A stretch of DNA of 64,000 nucleotides from Mycobacteroides immunogenum (GTDB taxonomy: Bacteria > Actinomycetota > Actinomycetes > Mycobacteriales > Mycobacteriaceae), in assembly GCF_001605725.1 (NCBI RefSeq), contig NZ_CP011530.1:5084001-5148000 (forward strand). Reading direction: 5' to 3'. The notes beneath the pieces were generated by a model. The model searched no databases and had not been told where the DNA came from. It worked only from the letters and a program-made list of their open reading frames with translations. Position numbers and translations under genes: made by a program. This document shows, one piece after another, positions 1 through 8,725 of the stretch; position 1 is the first letter of the stretch; each line of letters begins with the position of its first letter.

Positions 1-453
1 CAGATGCCACTTGCCCCACCACCAGGTGCGGTATCCCTGCTGACGCAGCATGGTGCCCCAGGTGGGGAACTGCGGAGCCAGGCTGGATTCGCTCGGCCCC
101 TCCCCCGTGTATAGGCATCCGGTCTGATGCGAGTACAGCCCGGTCGTCATGGCTCCCCGCGATGGGGTGCACATGTTCGACGCTGTGTAATGCGACGTGA
201 AGGTGACGCTATCTCTTTGCAGGCGGCTGAGGTTCGGCAGAATGCTGGTGAGCTTCTGGATGTCGGGGAACCATTGCGGAGCCCTCATCTGATCCACGAC
301 GATCACCAAGATGTTCGGCTTACTGCCATCCGGCGCCGACGAATTGTTGCCGCTCGGCCCGCGGAGGAATTCGTATCCCCCGAAGCCGACGGCGGCGGCA
401 CCGGCCGCTATCGCCCCGGTGGTAAGCACGGTCCTGCGGTTCAGCTCGGCCAT
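1..453 (-). CDS. Sulfatase-family protein, N-terminal part (cut by window edge)
   Basis: The first 151 codons of an alkaline-phosphatase-superfamily sulfatase; the C-terminus lies beyond base 1. The start codon is the ATG at 453. Residues 6-30 form a twin-arginine-like export signal: NRRTVL followed by an Ala/Gly-rich hydrophobic stretch. NILVIVVDQMR (about 47-57) supplies the metal-binding Asp. CTPSR at 95-99 is the C-x-P-S-R sulfatase signature whose Cys becomes formylglycine, and GKWHL ends the visible part. An exported phosphodiesterase or arylsulfatase acting outside the membrane is the natural reading; the substrate cannot be told. It is transcribed toward the window edge, with the discoidin-like gene upstream on the same strand. 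Confidence 0.85.
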   Translation of the reverse strand, partial: MAELNRRTVLTTGAIAAGAAAVGFGGYEFLRGPSGNNSSAPDGSKPNILVIVVDQMRAPQWFPDIQKLTSILPNLSRLQRDSVTFTSHYTASNMCTPSRGAMTTGLYSHQTGCLYTGEGPSESSLAPQFPTWGTMLRQQGYRTWWWGKWHL

Positions 454-522
454 GGATCCAACGTAACCGCAATTCGGCGAGAATGAACTGAGAAGAGCCT
501 GAAAGGTTTTAGAGACGAGCCG

Positions 523-1590
523 CTACGGCCCGGCCGGTGCCGGGCGAGCCGGCGGCACCGCAGGGACGGGCGACGCCCCGGGAGGCGGGGCAAGGGGTGT
601 TTGTCCCGGTGCGGGCATCGGGGGCGGAGCGCCCACCGGCGGTGCGGGTGACGGGACAGCTGCCGGCGCCGGACCCTCGGAGGCGGTGGGCTGGGTGCCC
701 ATGATCTCGATCTCGCTGACCGACACCAAGCCGTTGAAGGCGTCCTGACGCTGCCCGCTCTTGTTCACGATCGACACGCCGGGCTCGGTGGCCTCGATGA
801 CCATGGTCACCGAATCAGTCACCACGTTCACCTTGATACTTGCCAGCGCACGGCTCACCGGTACCTGCTGCTTGACCGAGCTGCCGTCACTGAATTCCCA
901 ACGCACCCGGGTGATCTTGCGGTTCTGCGCAAAACGGTCCGAGCCGTCGATATCGGTCTTGGCGTACCCGGGGATCAGGCCAACCGAGGTGACGAGCATC
1001 GGATGATCGAACTTCGCCGTGATCGACTGGCCGTCCTGCTCCTTCCACTGGCAGCGCCATGCGGTGAGGGGGTCGTTGTCGAACGCCTTGGCGGGGTCGT
1101 AGACGTACTTCATGCCGTTGCTGTCAGTGCCGTCCTCGGCCTGAACGCAGTTGGTGGACACATCCACCGGCTTGATGGGGCTCGACGGCACCGGTGGGGG
1201 CGCGGTCGTGGTCGCCGCGGCGCTGCTGCTGGTTACCTTCGGATCATTCGGGGGAAGCATGCCGTGCGTCTGCGGGGTGGTGCCGTCGCCGTGTACCGCC
1301 ATGTACCCGACATATCCGAGCCCGACGATCACCAGTACACCGGCCAGCATCGCGAAAGCCATGATGATCCCGCGATGCGAACGGGCATTGGGATCACGCC
1401 ATGGATCGGAGAACTGCACCTGGGCGGCCAGGCTGGGCGGGCACGCGGGCAGCTGCGCCAGCGCCTGGCGCAGATCGGGACGCGTGTGCCACAGACGCAG
1501 CAGCTGATCCTGCGGTAGCGCCGGATTGTGCGCGGCGGCGAACTCCGCGTCGTAGTCCGGCGCCGGTCCGTAGTTGTATGGACCGGTCAT
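523..1590 (-). CDS. Membrane-anchored discoidin-like protein with proline-rich tail
   Basis: 355 residues with a single internal membrane helix (about 75-97). The cytosolic N-terminus (about 12-60: NPALPQDQLLRLWHTRPDLR) resembles a leucine-rich-variant helical repeat. After a Ser/Thr/Pro linker, an extracytoplasmic domain (about 145-300) carries the pattern YDPAKAFDNDPLTAWRC and VSVSEIEIMG, typical of the discoidin/F5-8C-like fold in the family annotated as NADase-type glycan-binding domains. The last 50 residues are Pro/Ala-rich. I infer a glycan- or ligand-binding surface protein. It lies between the sulfatase gene and the aftD cluster. No catalytic residues are recognised. Confidence 0.6.
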   Translation of the reverse strand: MTGPYNYGPAPDYDAEFAAAHNPALPQDQLLRLWHTRPDLRQALAQLPACPPSLAAQVQFSDPWRDPNARSHRGIIMAFAMLAGVLVIVGLGYVGYMAVHGDGTTPQTHGMLPPNDPKVTSSSAAATTTAPPPVPSSPIKPVDVSTNCVQAEDGTDSNGMKYVYDPAKAFDNDPLTAWRCQWKEQDGQSITAKFDHPMLVTSVGLIPGYAKTDIDGSDRFAQNRKITRVRWEFSDGSSVKQQVPVSRALASIKVNVVTDSVTMVIEATEPGVSIVNKSGQRQDAFNGLVSVSEIEIMGTQPTASEGPAPAAVPSPAPPVGAPPPMPAPGQTPLAPPPGASPVPAVPPARPAPAGP

Positions 1591-1831
1591 GGGCGGCCAT
1601 TATTCCGCACCGGTGGTAGCAAGTAGCCACCCGTGGCCGCTCGCCATGCCGGTCTATTCACGGTTCACCATGTTCCTCGGTCACTCGAACTGGCCGTCTG
1701 CCCACCCCCAACCTCGCCCGGGGGCCTCGCTGATGGTCTCAGGAACGTGGCGGCTTGTCCGCCGGAGAATTGTTGCTGATTACGGACGTGCTAGTTTGGC
1801 CGCTGTATCTGCATGACCTAGAGGAGCTCCG

Positions 1832-2005
1832 ATGACCAGATTTGTGGTGCCGGCCGCCGCGAGCGTGCTGATCGGGCTGCTGCTGGGCGCTGCCGCGGTC
1901 TTCGGCCTGACGCTGTCGGTCGAGCAGGACAAGAAGCCGGTGGTCACCGGGATCGATCCGTCGACGGCGATCCTGAACCGGCCCGACTACGGCAACCGGA
2001 GCTGA
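1832..2005 (+). CDS. DUF2613-type small membrane peptide (Rv0236A-like)
   Basis: 57 residues with one N-terminal hydrophobic helix (about 4-29: VPAAASVLIGLLLGAAAVFG) followed by a short polar tail with GIDPSTAILNRPDYG. The ATG at 1832 follows a clear GAGGAG ribosome site at 1821-1826. M. tuberculosis has a comparably small secreted or membrane peptide (Rv0236A) immediately before aftD, and this gene holds the same place, 43 bases ahead of the AftD start. That suggests co-transcription and perhaps an accessory role in arabinan assembly, but no function is known to me. Confidence 0.8.
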   Translation: MTRFVVPAAASVLIGLLLGAAAVFGLTLSVEQDKKPVVTGIDPSTAILNRPDYGNRS

Positions 2006-2048
2006 CATCTCGCGGCTCCCGACCGCGCCGCGCCGCATTTCCTGAGCC

Positions 2049-5000
2049 GTGACGTACCGCCTTGACTCTTCGCCGCTATCCCGGCGGTGGCTTGCGGTTG
2101 CCTCAGCGCTCGCCCTGCTGCTGACCTTCGCGCAGTCGCCCGGGCAGATCTCCCCCGATACCAAGTTGGACCTGGCGATCAATCCGCTGCGGTTCGCGGC
2201 GCGCGCACTGAACCTGTGGAGTAGTGATCTGCCGTTCGGGCAGGCCCAGAATCAGGCATACGGATACCTCTTCCCGCACGGCACCTTCTTTTCCCTGGGC
2301 CACCTGCTGGGGGTTCCGGCCTGGGTGACGCAGCGCCTGTGGTGGGCGCTGCTCATCGTGGCCGGGTTCTGGGGCATCATCCGCGTCGCGGAGGCATTGG
2401 GTATCGGCACCCGCGGCGCGCGGATCTTCGCGGCCATCGCGTTCGCCCTATCTCCCCGGGTGCTGACCACGCTGGGCGCCATCTCCTCCGAAACCCTGCC
2501 GATGATGCTGGCCCCGTGGGTGCTGCTGCCGATCATCCTGGTGTTCCAGGGCCGCGTCTCGCCGCGCCGGGCCGCGGCGCTGTCGGCCGTGTCGGTTGCG
2601 CTGATGGGCGCGGTCAATGCGGTGGCCACCGCGCTGGCCTGTGGGGTGGCCGTCATCTGGTGGTTGGCGCACCGGCCGAACCGCACGTGGTGGCGTTTCA
2701 CCGCATGGTGGATTCCCTGCCTGGCACTGGCCACCACGTGGTGGATGGCCGCGCTGCTCATCTTCGGCAAGATCAGTCCCAAGTTCCTCGACTTCATCGA
2801 GTCCTCCGGCGTCACGACGCAATGGACCTCGCTGACCGAGGTGCTGCGCGGAACCGATAGTTGGACCCCGTTCGTGGCGCCGACCGCGACCGCAGGCTCA
2901 TCACTGGTCACCCAATCGGCCATGGTCATCGCCACCACGATGATCGCCGCCGCGGGTATGGCGGGGCTCGCCATGCGCGGCATGCCGGCACGCGGGCGAC
3001 TGGTCGCCATACTCCTGGTTGGCCTGGTGTTGCTGACCGCCGGATACACCGGTGCCCTTGGATCGCCTGTGGCCCAACAGATTCAATTCTTCCTGGACGA
3101 CGGCGGCACACCGCTGCGCAATGTGCACAAGCTAGAACCGTTGATCCGGCTGCCCTTGATTCTTGGCCTGGCACACGCGTTATCGCGGGTACCTCTGCCC
3201 GCCAGCGTGCCGGTGCGACAGTGGCTCTCGGCATTGTCGCGACCCGAACGCAATCGGGCGGTTGCGTTCGCGATCGCGCTGTCGGTGGGGCTTGCGGCCA
3301 GCACCTCACTGGCATGGACGGGCCGGCTGGTGCCGCGCGGTGGCTTCGACGCGATTCCCGGGTATTGGAGCGACACGGCGCACTGGTTGGCCGATCATGA
3401 CAACGGCGGGCGCGCACTCGTGGTGCCGGGCGCCCCGTTCGCCATCCAGACCTGGGGACTCACCCGCGACGAACCGCTACAGGCATTGGGCCAAACCCCT
3501 TGGGGAGTACGTGATTCCATACCGCTGACACCTCCGGAAACCATCCGGGCCATCGATTCGGTGCAGCAATTGTTCGCCGCGGGCAGGCCCTCGGACGGTT
3601 TGGCCGATACCCTGGCGCAGCAGGGCATTTCGTATCTGGTGGTGCGTAACGATCTGGACCCCGACACCTCGCGGTCCGCACGCCCGATCCTGGTGCACCA
3701 CACCATCGAAAGCTCTCCGGGCCTGACCAAGGTGGCCCAGTTCGGCGATCCCGTCGGCGCCGGTGCGGTGGAAGGCTTTGTCGCGGACAGCGATCTGCGA
3801 CCGCGCTACCCGGCGGTCGAGATCTATGCGGTGAACATGCACGAGCATGACGGCGACCCGTATTTCACGGATACCGACACGATGCCCCGAGTGGCGGGCG
3901 GGCCCGAAGCACTGCTGCGGCTGGGCGAGCGACGACGCCAGCTGAACGAGCCACCGCTGGGTCCCACCCTGCTGGCCACCGATGCCGCGCAAGCCCATCT
4001 GCGGCCCGGGCCCGCCATGGTCACCGACACTCCGCTGGCCCGCGAGACCGATTACGGGCGCGTCGACGACCATTCCTCGGCCATCCGTGCGCCCGGCGAC
4101 AAACGCCGCACCTTCAACCGGGTCCCCGATTACCCGGCCACCGGAGTACCCCTCGTCAACGGAAGTTGGACGGGCGGAACCATCACCGCGTCCAGCTCCG
4201 CATCGGATTCCACCGCACTACCCAACGTGGCACCTGGCACCAGTACAGCGGCCGCCATCGATCGTGACAACGCGACAAGTTGGGTCAGTAGCTCCCTGGA
4301 AGCCGCTCTTGGACAATGGATTCGGATTGACCTGACCCGGCCCATCACCAACGCGATCCTTACCGTCACACCCAGCGCCACCGCCCTCGGCGCGCAGGTC
4401 CGCCGACTGGAAGTCGAGACCGACAACGGCACCACGTCGGTGCGATTCGACGAACCGGGTAAACCCCTGGACATCGCACTGCGGCCAGGGGAAACCAACT
4501 GGATCAAGGTGACCGCCACCGGCACGGAGGACGGCACCGCCGGAGTGCAGTTCGGCGTCACCGAACTGTCCCTCACCCAATACGATGCCGCGGGCTTCGC
4601 CCACTCCGTCGATTTGCGCCACAGCGCGGTCGTCCCCGCACCCCCACCGGGTGACAATCCGCTCGGCTGGGACCTGGGCTCACCGCTGGAAGGCCGGTCG
4701 GGCTGCGCCCCGTCCCCCCAGCGACTGCGATGTGCGGCCACGCTGTCCCTGGCTCCTGAAGAGCCCGGCACCTTTATCCGGACGTTGACGGTGCCCCAAC
4801 CGGTTTCACTGACTCCGAAACTGTGGGTGCGCGCCCGTCCGGGGCCGCAGTTGCGCGATTTGATCCAACAGCCCGGCGCCACCTACGCCAGCGGCGACTC
4901 CGACGTGATCGATCCTCAGGGCTCGTCGTACGCGGCTACCGATGGAGATCCGGGCACGGTCTGGACGGCGCCGCAGGACTCCGTGCAACGCCAGCATCTG

Positions 5001-6281
5001 CCGTCCCTCGTCATCAAACTGCCCAGACCCACGGCTGTCGGCGGAATTCGGTTGCGCCCCAGCCGCACCGAGGTACCCGCGCATCCCCGGCAGGTAGCTA
5101 TCAATCTCGGAGACGGCCCACAGGTACGCACCATCGACCCCAAGGCCGACAGCACGGAGCTGACTCTGCATCCGTTCGTCACCGACACCATCACCGTCAC
5201 GGTGACCGACTGGACCGACATCATCGACCGCACCGCCCTGGGATTCGATCAGCTCAAACCGCCCGGTATCGCCGAGGTGGTCGCGATGGACGCAAGACAT
5301 CAGCCGATCGCCCCGGCCGACGATGCGGCGAACAGCAAGCGCTCGATCACCATCGGGTGCGATCGCGGGCCCATACTCGCTCTGGCCGGGCGCTTCGTGC
5401 CCATGTCCGTCACCGCTACGGTGCGTGACCTGTTGGACGGCAATGTTATTCAGGCGACACCCTGCGACAGCAGCCCCATCGCCACCGGGGCCGGCGTGCA
5501 GGACGTAACGGTCAATCCGAGCCAGCAGTTCATCGTCGACGGAGTGCAACTGACCGCGCCCAACGCGACACCCACCTCCGCCGCCATCACGGCCGCGCGC
5601 AAGGGCAGCTGGGGTCCGGATCGGCGCGAGGTCACCGCCGAGCCTTCGACGCGCGGTCGGACACTCGTGGTGCCCGAGAGCATCAACCCCGGCTGGGTGG
5701 CACACGACGCGCAGGGGCACCTGCTCACCCCAATACGCGTCAACGGCTGGCAGCAGGGCTGGCTGCTTCCGGCCGGCGACGGCGGACAGATCACGCTGAC
5801 CTTCGGCCTCAACACCTGGTACCGGGCGGCGCTCTTCGGCGGGCTAGCACTGCTGCCGGTGCTGGCGCTGCTGGCGCTGCTGCCGGCGCGACGCAGGTCC
5901 ACGCTGCCTCACGTGATTCCCTGGCGTTCCGGGCCCGTCACAGGTGTCGTCGTCGTGGCCGCACTCACCGCGATCAGCGGTATCACCGGAGCGGCCGTGG
6001 GCCTGGCAGCACTGGCGTTCAAGGTGTGGACCCGCTGGCCGCTGCGCGTGGTCACCGCCACCGGCGCATACCTTGCGGGCAGCTCACTGCTGTTGGCCGG
6101 TGCGGCTCTCTCCCGGCATCCGTGGCGATCTGTGGGCGGCTATACCGGCCATGCGTGGTGGATTCAGCTGCTGGCGCTGATTTCGGTGGCCACGGTGGCC
6201 TTGGCCTCAGTACGCCTGCCGTCGCGGCGCGCCTGGAAACGGCGCAACGCCTCGCGTGATGGGAATTCGACCAGCGCATAG
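2049..6281 (+). CDS. aftD: Alpha-(1->3)-arabinofuranosyltransferase AftD
   Basis: 1410 residues, the size of mycobacterial AftD (Rv0236c, about 1400). It is a GT-C type integral membrane enzyme that adds arabinofuranose from decaprenyl-phosphoarabinose to branch points of arabinogalactan and lipoarabinomannan. The N-terminal 430 residues are a run of membrane helices with SPRVLTTLGAISSETLPMM in a conserved loop. The large periplasmic part contains two F5/8C-like carbohydrate-binding modules: one around DNATSWVSSSLEAALGQW (about 740-830) and one around DGDPGTVWTAPQDSVQ (about 965-1040). Helices return after residue 1260. The start is GTG 2049. The 3' end runs 118 bases into the convergent acyltransferase gene. 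Confidence 0.93.
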   Translation: MTYRLDSSPLSRRWLAVASALALLLTFAQSPGQISPDTKLDLAINPLRFAARALNLWSSDLPFGQAQNQAYGYLFPHGTFFSLGHLLGVPAWVTQRLWWALLIVAGFWGIIRVAEALGIGTRGARIFAAIAFALSPRVLTTLGAISSETLPMMLAPWVLLPIILVFQGRVSPRRAAALSAVSVALMGAVNAVATALACGVAVIWWLAHRPNRTWWRFTAWWIPCLALATTWWMAALLIFGKISPKFLDFIESSGVTTQWTSLTEVLRGTDSWTPFVAPTATAGSSLVTQSAMVIATTMIAAAGMAGLAMRGMPARGRLVAILLVGLVLLTAGYTGALGSPVAQQIQFFLDDGGTPLRNVHKLEPLIRLPLILGLAHALSRVPLPASVPVRQWLSALSRPERNRAVAFAIALSVGLAASTSLAWTGRLVPRGGFDAIPGYWSDTAHWLADHDNGGRALVVPGAPFAIQTWGLTRDEPLQALGQTPWGVRDSIPLTPPETIRAIDSVQQLFAAGRPSDGLADTLAQQGISYLVVRNDLDPDTSRSARPILVHHTIESSPGLTKVAQFGDPVGAGAVEGFVADSDLRPRYPAVEIYAVNMHEHDGDPYFTDTDTMPRVAGGPEALLRLGERRRQLNEPPLGPTLLATDAAQAHLRPGPAMVTDTPLARETDYGRVDDHSSAIRAPGDKRRTFNRVPDYPATGVPLVNGSWTGGTITASSSASDSTALPNVAPGTSTAAAIDRDNATSWVSSSLEAALGQWIRIDLTRPITNAILTVTPSATALGAQVRRLEVETDNGTTSVRFDEPGKPLDIALRPGETNWIKVTATGTEDGTAGVQFGVTELSLTQYDAAGFAHSVDLRHSAVVPAPPPGDNPLGWDLGSPLEGRSGCAPSPQRLRCAATLSLAPEEPGTFIRTLTVPQPVSLTPKLWVRARPGPQLRDLIQQPGATYASGDSDVIDPQGSSYAATDGDPGTVWTAPQDSVQRQHLPSLVIKLPRPTAVGGIRLRPSRTEVPAHPRQVAINLGDGPQVRTIDPKADSTELTLHPFVTDTITVTVTDWTDIIDRTALGFDQLKPPGIAEVVAMDARHQPIAPADDAANSKRSITIGCDRGPILALAGRFVPMSVTATVRDLLDGNVIQATPCDSSPIATGAGVQDVTVNPSQQFIVDGVQLTAPNATPTSAAITAARKGSWGPDRREVTAEPSTRGRTLVVPESINPGWVAHDAQGHLLTPIRVNGWQQGWLLPAGDGGQITLTFGLNTWYRAALFGGLALLPVLALLALLPARRRSTLPHVIPWRSGPVTGVVVVAALTAISGITGAAVGLAALAFKVWTRWPLRVVTATGAYLAGSSLLLAGAALSRHPWRSVGGYTGHAWWIQLLALISVATVALASVRLPSRRAWKRRNASRDGNSTSA

Positions 6282-7342
6282 CTCACCGCGGCCATGGCGA
6301 AGCCGAAGATCAGCGTGAGGATCAGCACCGACGGAAAGTGCCCGCTGAACGGAAACCGCCCGATGACCGTGAAGACCATGTTCAGCGCGGCCAAGTGCCA
6401 GATGAACAGGCCGTATGACCAGCGGCCCAAGGTCACCATGAGTGAACTGCCCAACACTCGATGCCGGGTGCCTGGGGCGTCCAGGGTCAACGGCATGAGT
6501 AAGGCCCAGGCCAGCGTCGCACCCATCGCGATCTTGACCGCGTACTGGTGCGGCGGTGCCTGGATCAGCCCCTCCGGGCCCGCAAGTGGTGAGGCCGCCA
6601 CGGCGAACGCGATAAGGGCCAGCACCGCCAGCAGCACCCGACGGCGGGCCAGCCGCAGCGTCCAGGCGGGTGGCTCGGCGCTCCATTCGGCCAACAGCAT
6701 CCCGGCGACGAACCAGGAGAAGAAGGCAGGCGGCCACGTGAGCGGGTTGATGCCGACGGGCGGGTTGAAGGGGATGAATGACCAGCCCAGGCTGGCCACC
6801 CCGGCAGCCAGCAGCAGCGGGGCCCGCCACCTGACCGGCGCCCGGCGCATCAGAAGCGCGATGGCAGGCAGCGCGATGTAGAACGCCACCTCCACCGCCA
6901 GGCTCCACATCTGTGTCAGACCCGCGGTGAGAGTTAGCGGAATGTACAGCTGTGTGAGCGTCAGGTTGGCCAGCCAGACGATCCCCCGGGCCCCCGTGGC
7001 ATCCGGAAGCAGCAACAGCACGACGAAGACGGCGGCCAGGTAGGCCGGGACGATGCGCACGAACCGCGACGCGAAGTAGCGCCCGGCCGGGGCCGGGGCG
7101 GGCCCGCCGTGTGCGGCCAGTGCGTGCGGCCGCCACAACAGAAATCCCGATAGCGCGAAGAAGACCGCCACCGCCAGGTCGAAGCGGCCAAGGATGCGAC
7201 CGTCGACACCACCGTTATGGCCCGTCTGGAAGGCGGTGTGCGTGACCACGACCCCCATCGCGGCGCAGGCCCGCATGCCCTCCAGCGCCGGCACAAAGCC
7301 CCGCGCATGGACGGCCGGAGCCGATGCTGGAGCTGTGGTCAC
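6164..7342 (-). CDS. Acyltransferase 3 family membrane protein (Rv0228-like)
   Basis: 392 residues of the OafA/YrhL acyltransferase 3 family. Features include about ten hydrophobic segments, the N-terminal VPALEGMRACAAMGVVVTH with the conserved catalytic-type His at about 35, and the family pattern FFALSGFLLWRP. Such enzymes move acyl groups (acetyl, succinyl) from cytosolic acyl-CoA to envelope glycans or lipids. Position beside DUF3068 and Rv0226c-like genes matches Rv0228 in M. tuberculosis, and proximity to aftD makes arabinan or lipoglycan decoration plausible (inference). The start is a GTG at 7342. The 3' end overlaps aftD convergently by 118 bases. Confidence 0.88.
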   Translation of the reverse strand: MTTAPASAPAVHARGFVPALEGMRACAAMGVVVTHTAFQTGHNGGVDGRILGRFDLAVAVFFALSGFLLWRPHALAAHGGPAPAPAGRYFASRFVRIVPAYLAAVFVVLLLLPDATGARGIVWLANLTLTQLYIPLTLTAGLTQMWSLAVEVAFYIALPAIALLMRRAPVRWRAPLLLAAGVASLGWSFIPFNPPVGINPLTWPPAFFSWFVAGMLLAEWSAEPPAWTLRLARRRVLLAVLALIAFAVAASPLAGPEGLIQAPPHQYAVKIAMGATLAWALLMPLTLDAPGTRHRVLGSSLMVTLGRWSYGLFIWHLAALNMVFTVIGRFPFSGHFPSVLILTLIFGFAMAAVSYALVEFPSREALRRFQARRDGRRTEAKATVATEISASS

Positions 7343-7443
7343 CCCGCCGAGGGTACGGTTCTAAGCCGATCCCACGACATTCGACCGGACCAGGACCTGC
7401 GAATCCGTACGATCGCGAATGACCACCTAACCGCACCGACTGT

Positions 7444-7449
7444 TAGGGT
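7444..7449 (+). promoter_or_regulatory. Candidate -10 element TAGGGT for the DUF3068 gene
   Basis: TAGGGT within GTTAGGGT fits the mycobacterial TANNNT -10 consensus. It sits about 85 bases upstream of the GTG start, giving a leader of roughly 75 bases that ends in AAGGAGGG. No convincing -35 is visible. The same GTTAGGGT string occurs upstream of the methyltransferase and toxin operons in this window. Confidence 0.35.
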
Positions 7450-7533
7450 CAGACAGATTTGCCCTGGGCATGCTGTGTCATCCGGCTACCGCCGGAACCA
7501 GGGCTACCGCACGTTAAGGAGGGTTCGTCCACA

Positions 7534-8715
7534 GTGAACCGCGGGGTCATGATGCGTATCGCAGCGTGCGGGCTGCTGGGGCTCGGTTCGGCGCTGATCA
7601 TCGCTGCACTGTTGCTCAGCACGTACACCAGCAACCGGCTTGCGAAGATTCCGCTCGACTGGGACGCCACTTTGGTGAGCGAGGGCAAGGGCCGCGCGCT
7701 GGACTCAGCGTCGCTGTCCGGCCAGAAGTTCATCGCGGACCCGGACAAGCCGGTGTCATTGCAGCAGCAGATCACCACCGTCAGCCCTGCCGACGCCAAC
7801 AAGGTGGGTCTGCAAGCGGGCATCACGGTGCGACGGACCGACAAGCAGGGTGACGCCGGGCTCGTCCTAGCCACCGTGGACACCGTCACCGTGGACCGGC
7901 ATTCCGCCGAGGCCATCTCCAGCGACGACAACCCGGGCGGCAGCGTGCAGAAGCCGCGCGCCATCGAGGACGAGACGCCGCCGACCACGATCGCGCTCAA
8001 GCACGAGGGGTTGACCTACCGGTTCCCCTTTGACACCGAGAAGAAGACCTACCAGTACTTCGATGTCGTCGCGCAGCGCGCCTTCGATGCCAACTACACC
8101 GGCGAAGAGGACGTCAACGGGCTTACCGCCTATCACTTCACCCAGAACGTCGGCTACGACGCCAACGGCAAGCTGGTCGAACCCGTGGCATACCCCTCGC
8201 TGTACGACAAGGACGAGGATTCCAAGGTGACGGCCCGCGCCCAGCAGTGGGGTGTGGAGGCCGAGCGCGAGGACGAAGAGATCACCATGACGCGCTACTA
8301 CGCGGCGCAGCGGGAGTTCTGGGTCGACCCGGTCAGCGGCATCATCGTGAAGAGCAAAGAGCATGCACTGCACTACTACTCGCGTGACGCGCTCAAGCCC
8401 GAGGTCCCGATGGTGGACTACACCGTGCAGTCCAACGATGAGACCGTCGAGAAGCAGGTGAAGGCCGCGCGCGATACCCGCGACAGCCTGTCCATCTGGT
8501 CGAACATCCTGCCGATCACCTTCGCCGCCCTGGGCGTCGTGGCGCTGGTCGGCGGTGGCCTGCTGGGTTCGTTCAGCCTGCGCGCCGAGTCGGCATTGAT
8601 CGATCCCGGCCTGGACACCGTCGATCATGGCTTCTTCGGTCGCCGGGGTCCGGAGAAACCACCCGCCAGCGAGGCCGACACCGACAAGTTCCCGTCGCCT
8701 CGAAACCACCTCTAG
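7534..8715 (+). CDS. DUF3068 (PorA-family) membrane protein, Rv0227c-like
   Basis: 393 residues from GTG 7534, chosen because AAGGAGGG lies at 7516-7523; upstream in-frame codons have no ribosome site. The layout is a short N-terminal membrane helix (about 6-28: AACGLLGLGSALIIAALLLS), a 300-residue extracytoplasmic domain containing GLTYRFPFDTEKKTYQYFD and EEDVNGLTAYHF, then a C-terminal helix (about 330-352) and a short tail. This two-helix topology is typical of DUF3068. Length and position match Rv0227c (about 421 residues). Function is unknown; a structural or transport role at the envelope is a guess. The next gene begins 10 bases after its stop. Confidence 0.85.
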   Translation: MNRGVMMRIAACGLLGLGSALIIAALLLSTYTSNRLAKIPLDWDATLVSEGKGRALDSASLSGQKFIADPDKPVSLQQQITTVSPADANKVGLQAGITVRRTDKQGDAGLVLATVDTVTVDRHSAEAISSDDNPGGSVQKPRAIEDETPPTTIALKHEGLTYRFPFDTEKKTYQYFDVVAQRAFDANYTGEEDVNGLTAYHFTQNVGYDANGKLVEPVAYPSLYDKDEDSKVTARAQQWGVEAEREDEEITMTRYYAAQREFWVDPVSGIIVKSKEHALHYYSRDALKPEVPMVDYTVQSNDETVEKQVKAARDTRDSLSIWSNILPITFAALGVVALVGGGLLGSFSLRAESALIDPGLDTVDHGFFGRRGPEKPPASEADTDKFPSPRNHL

Positions 8716-8725
8716 CCGGGACGTC

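Noticed and set aside
127..486. 119-codon plus-strand frame at the left edge
   Set aside because: Antisense to the sulfatase gene, whose CTPSR motif and export signal are clear.
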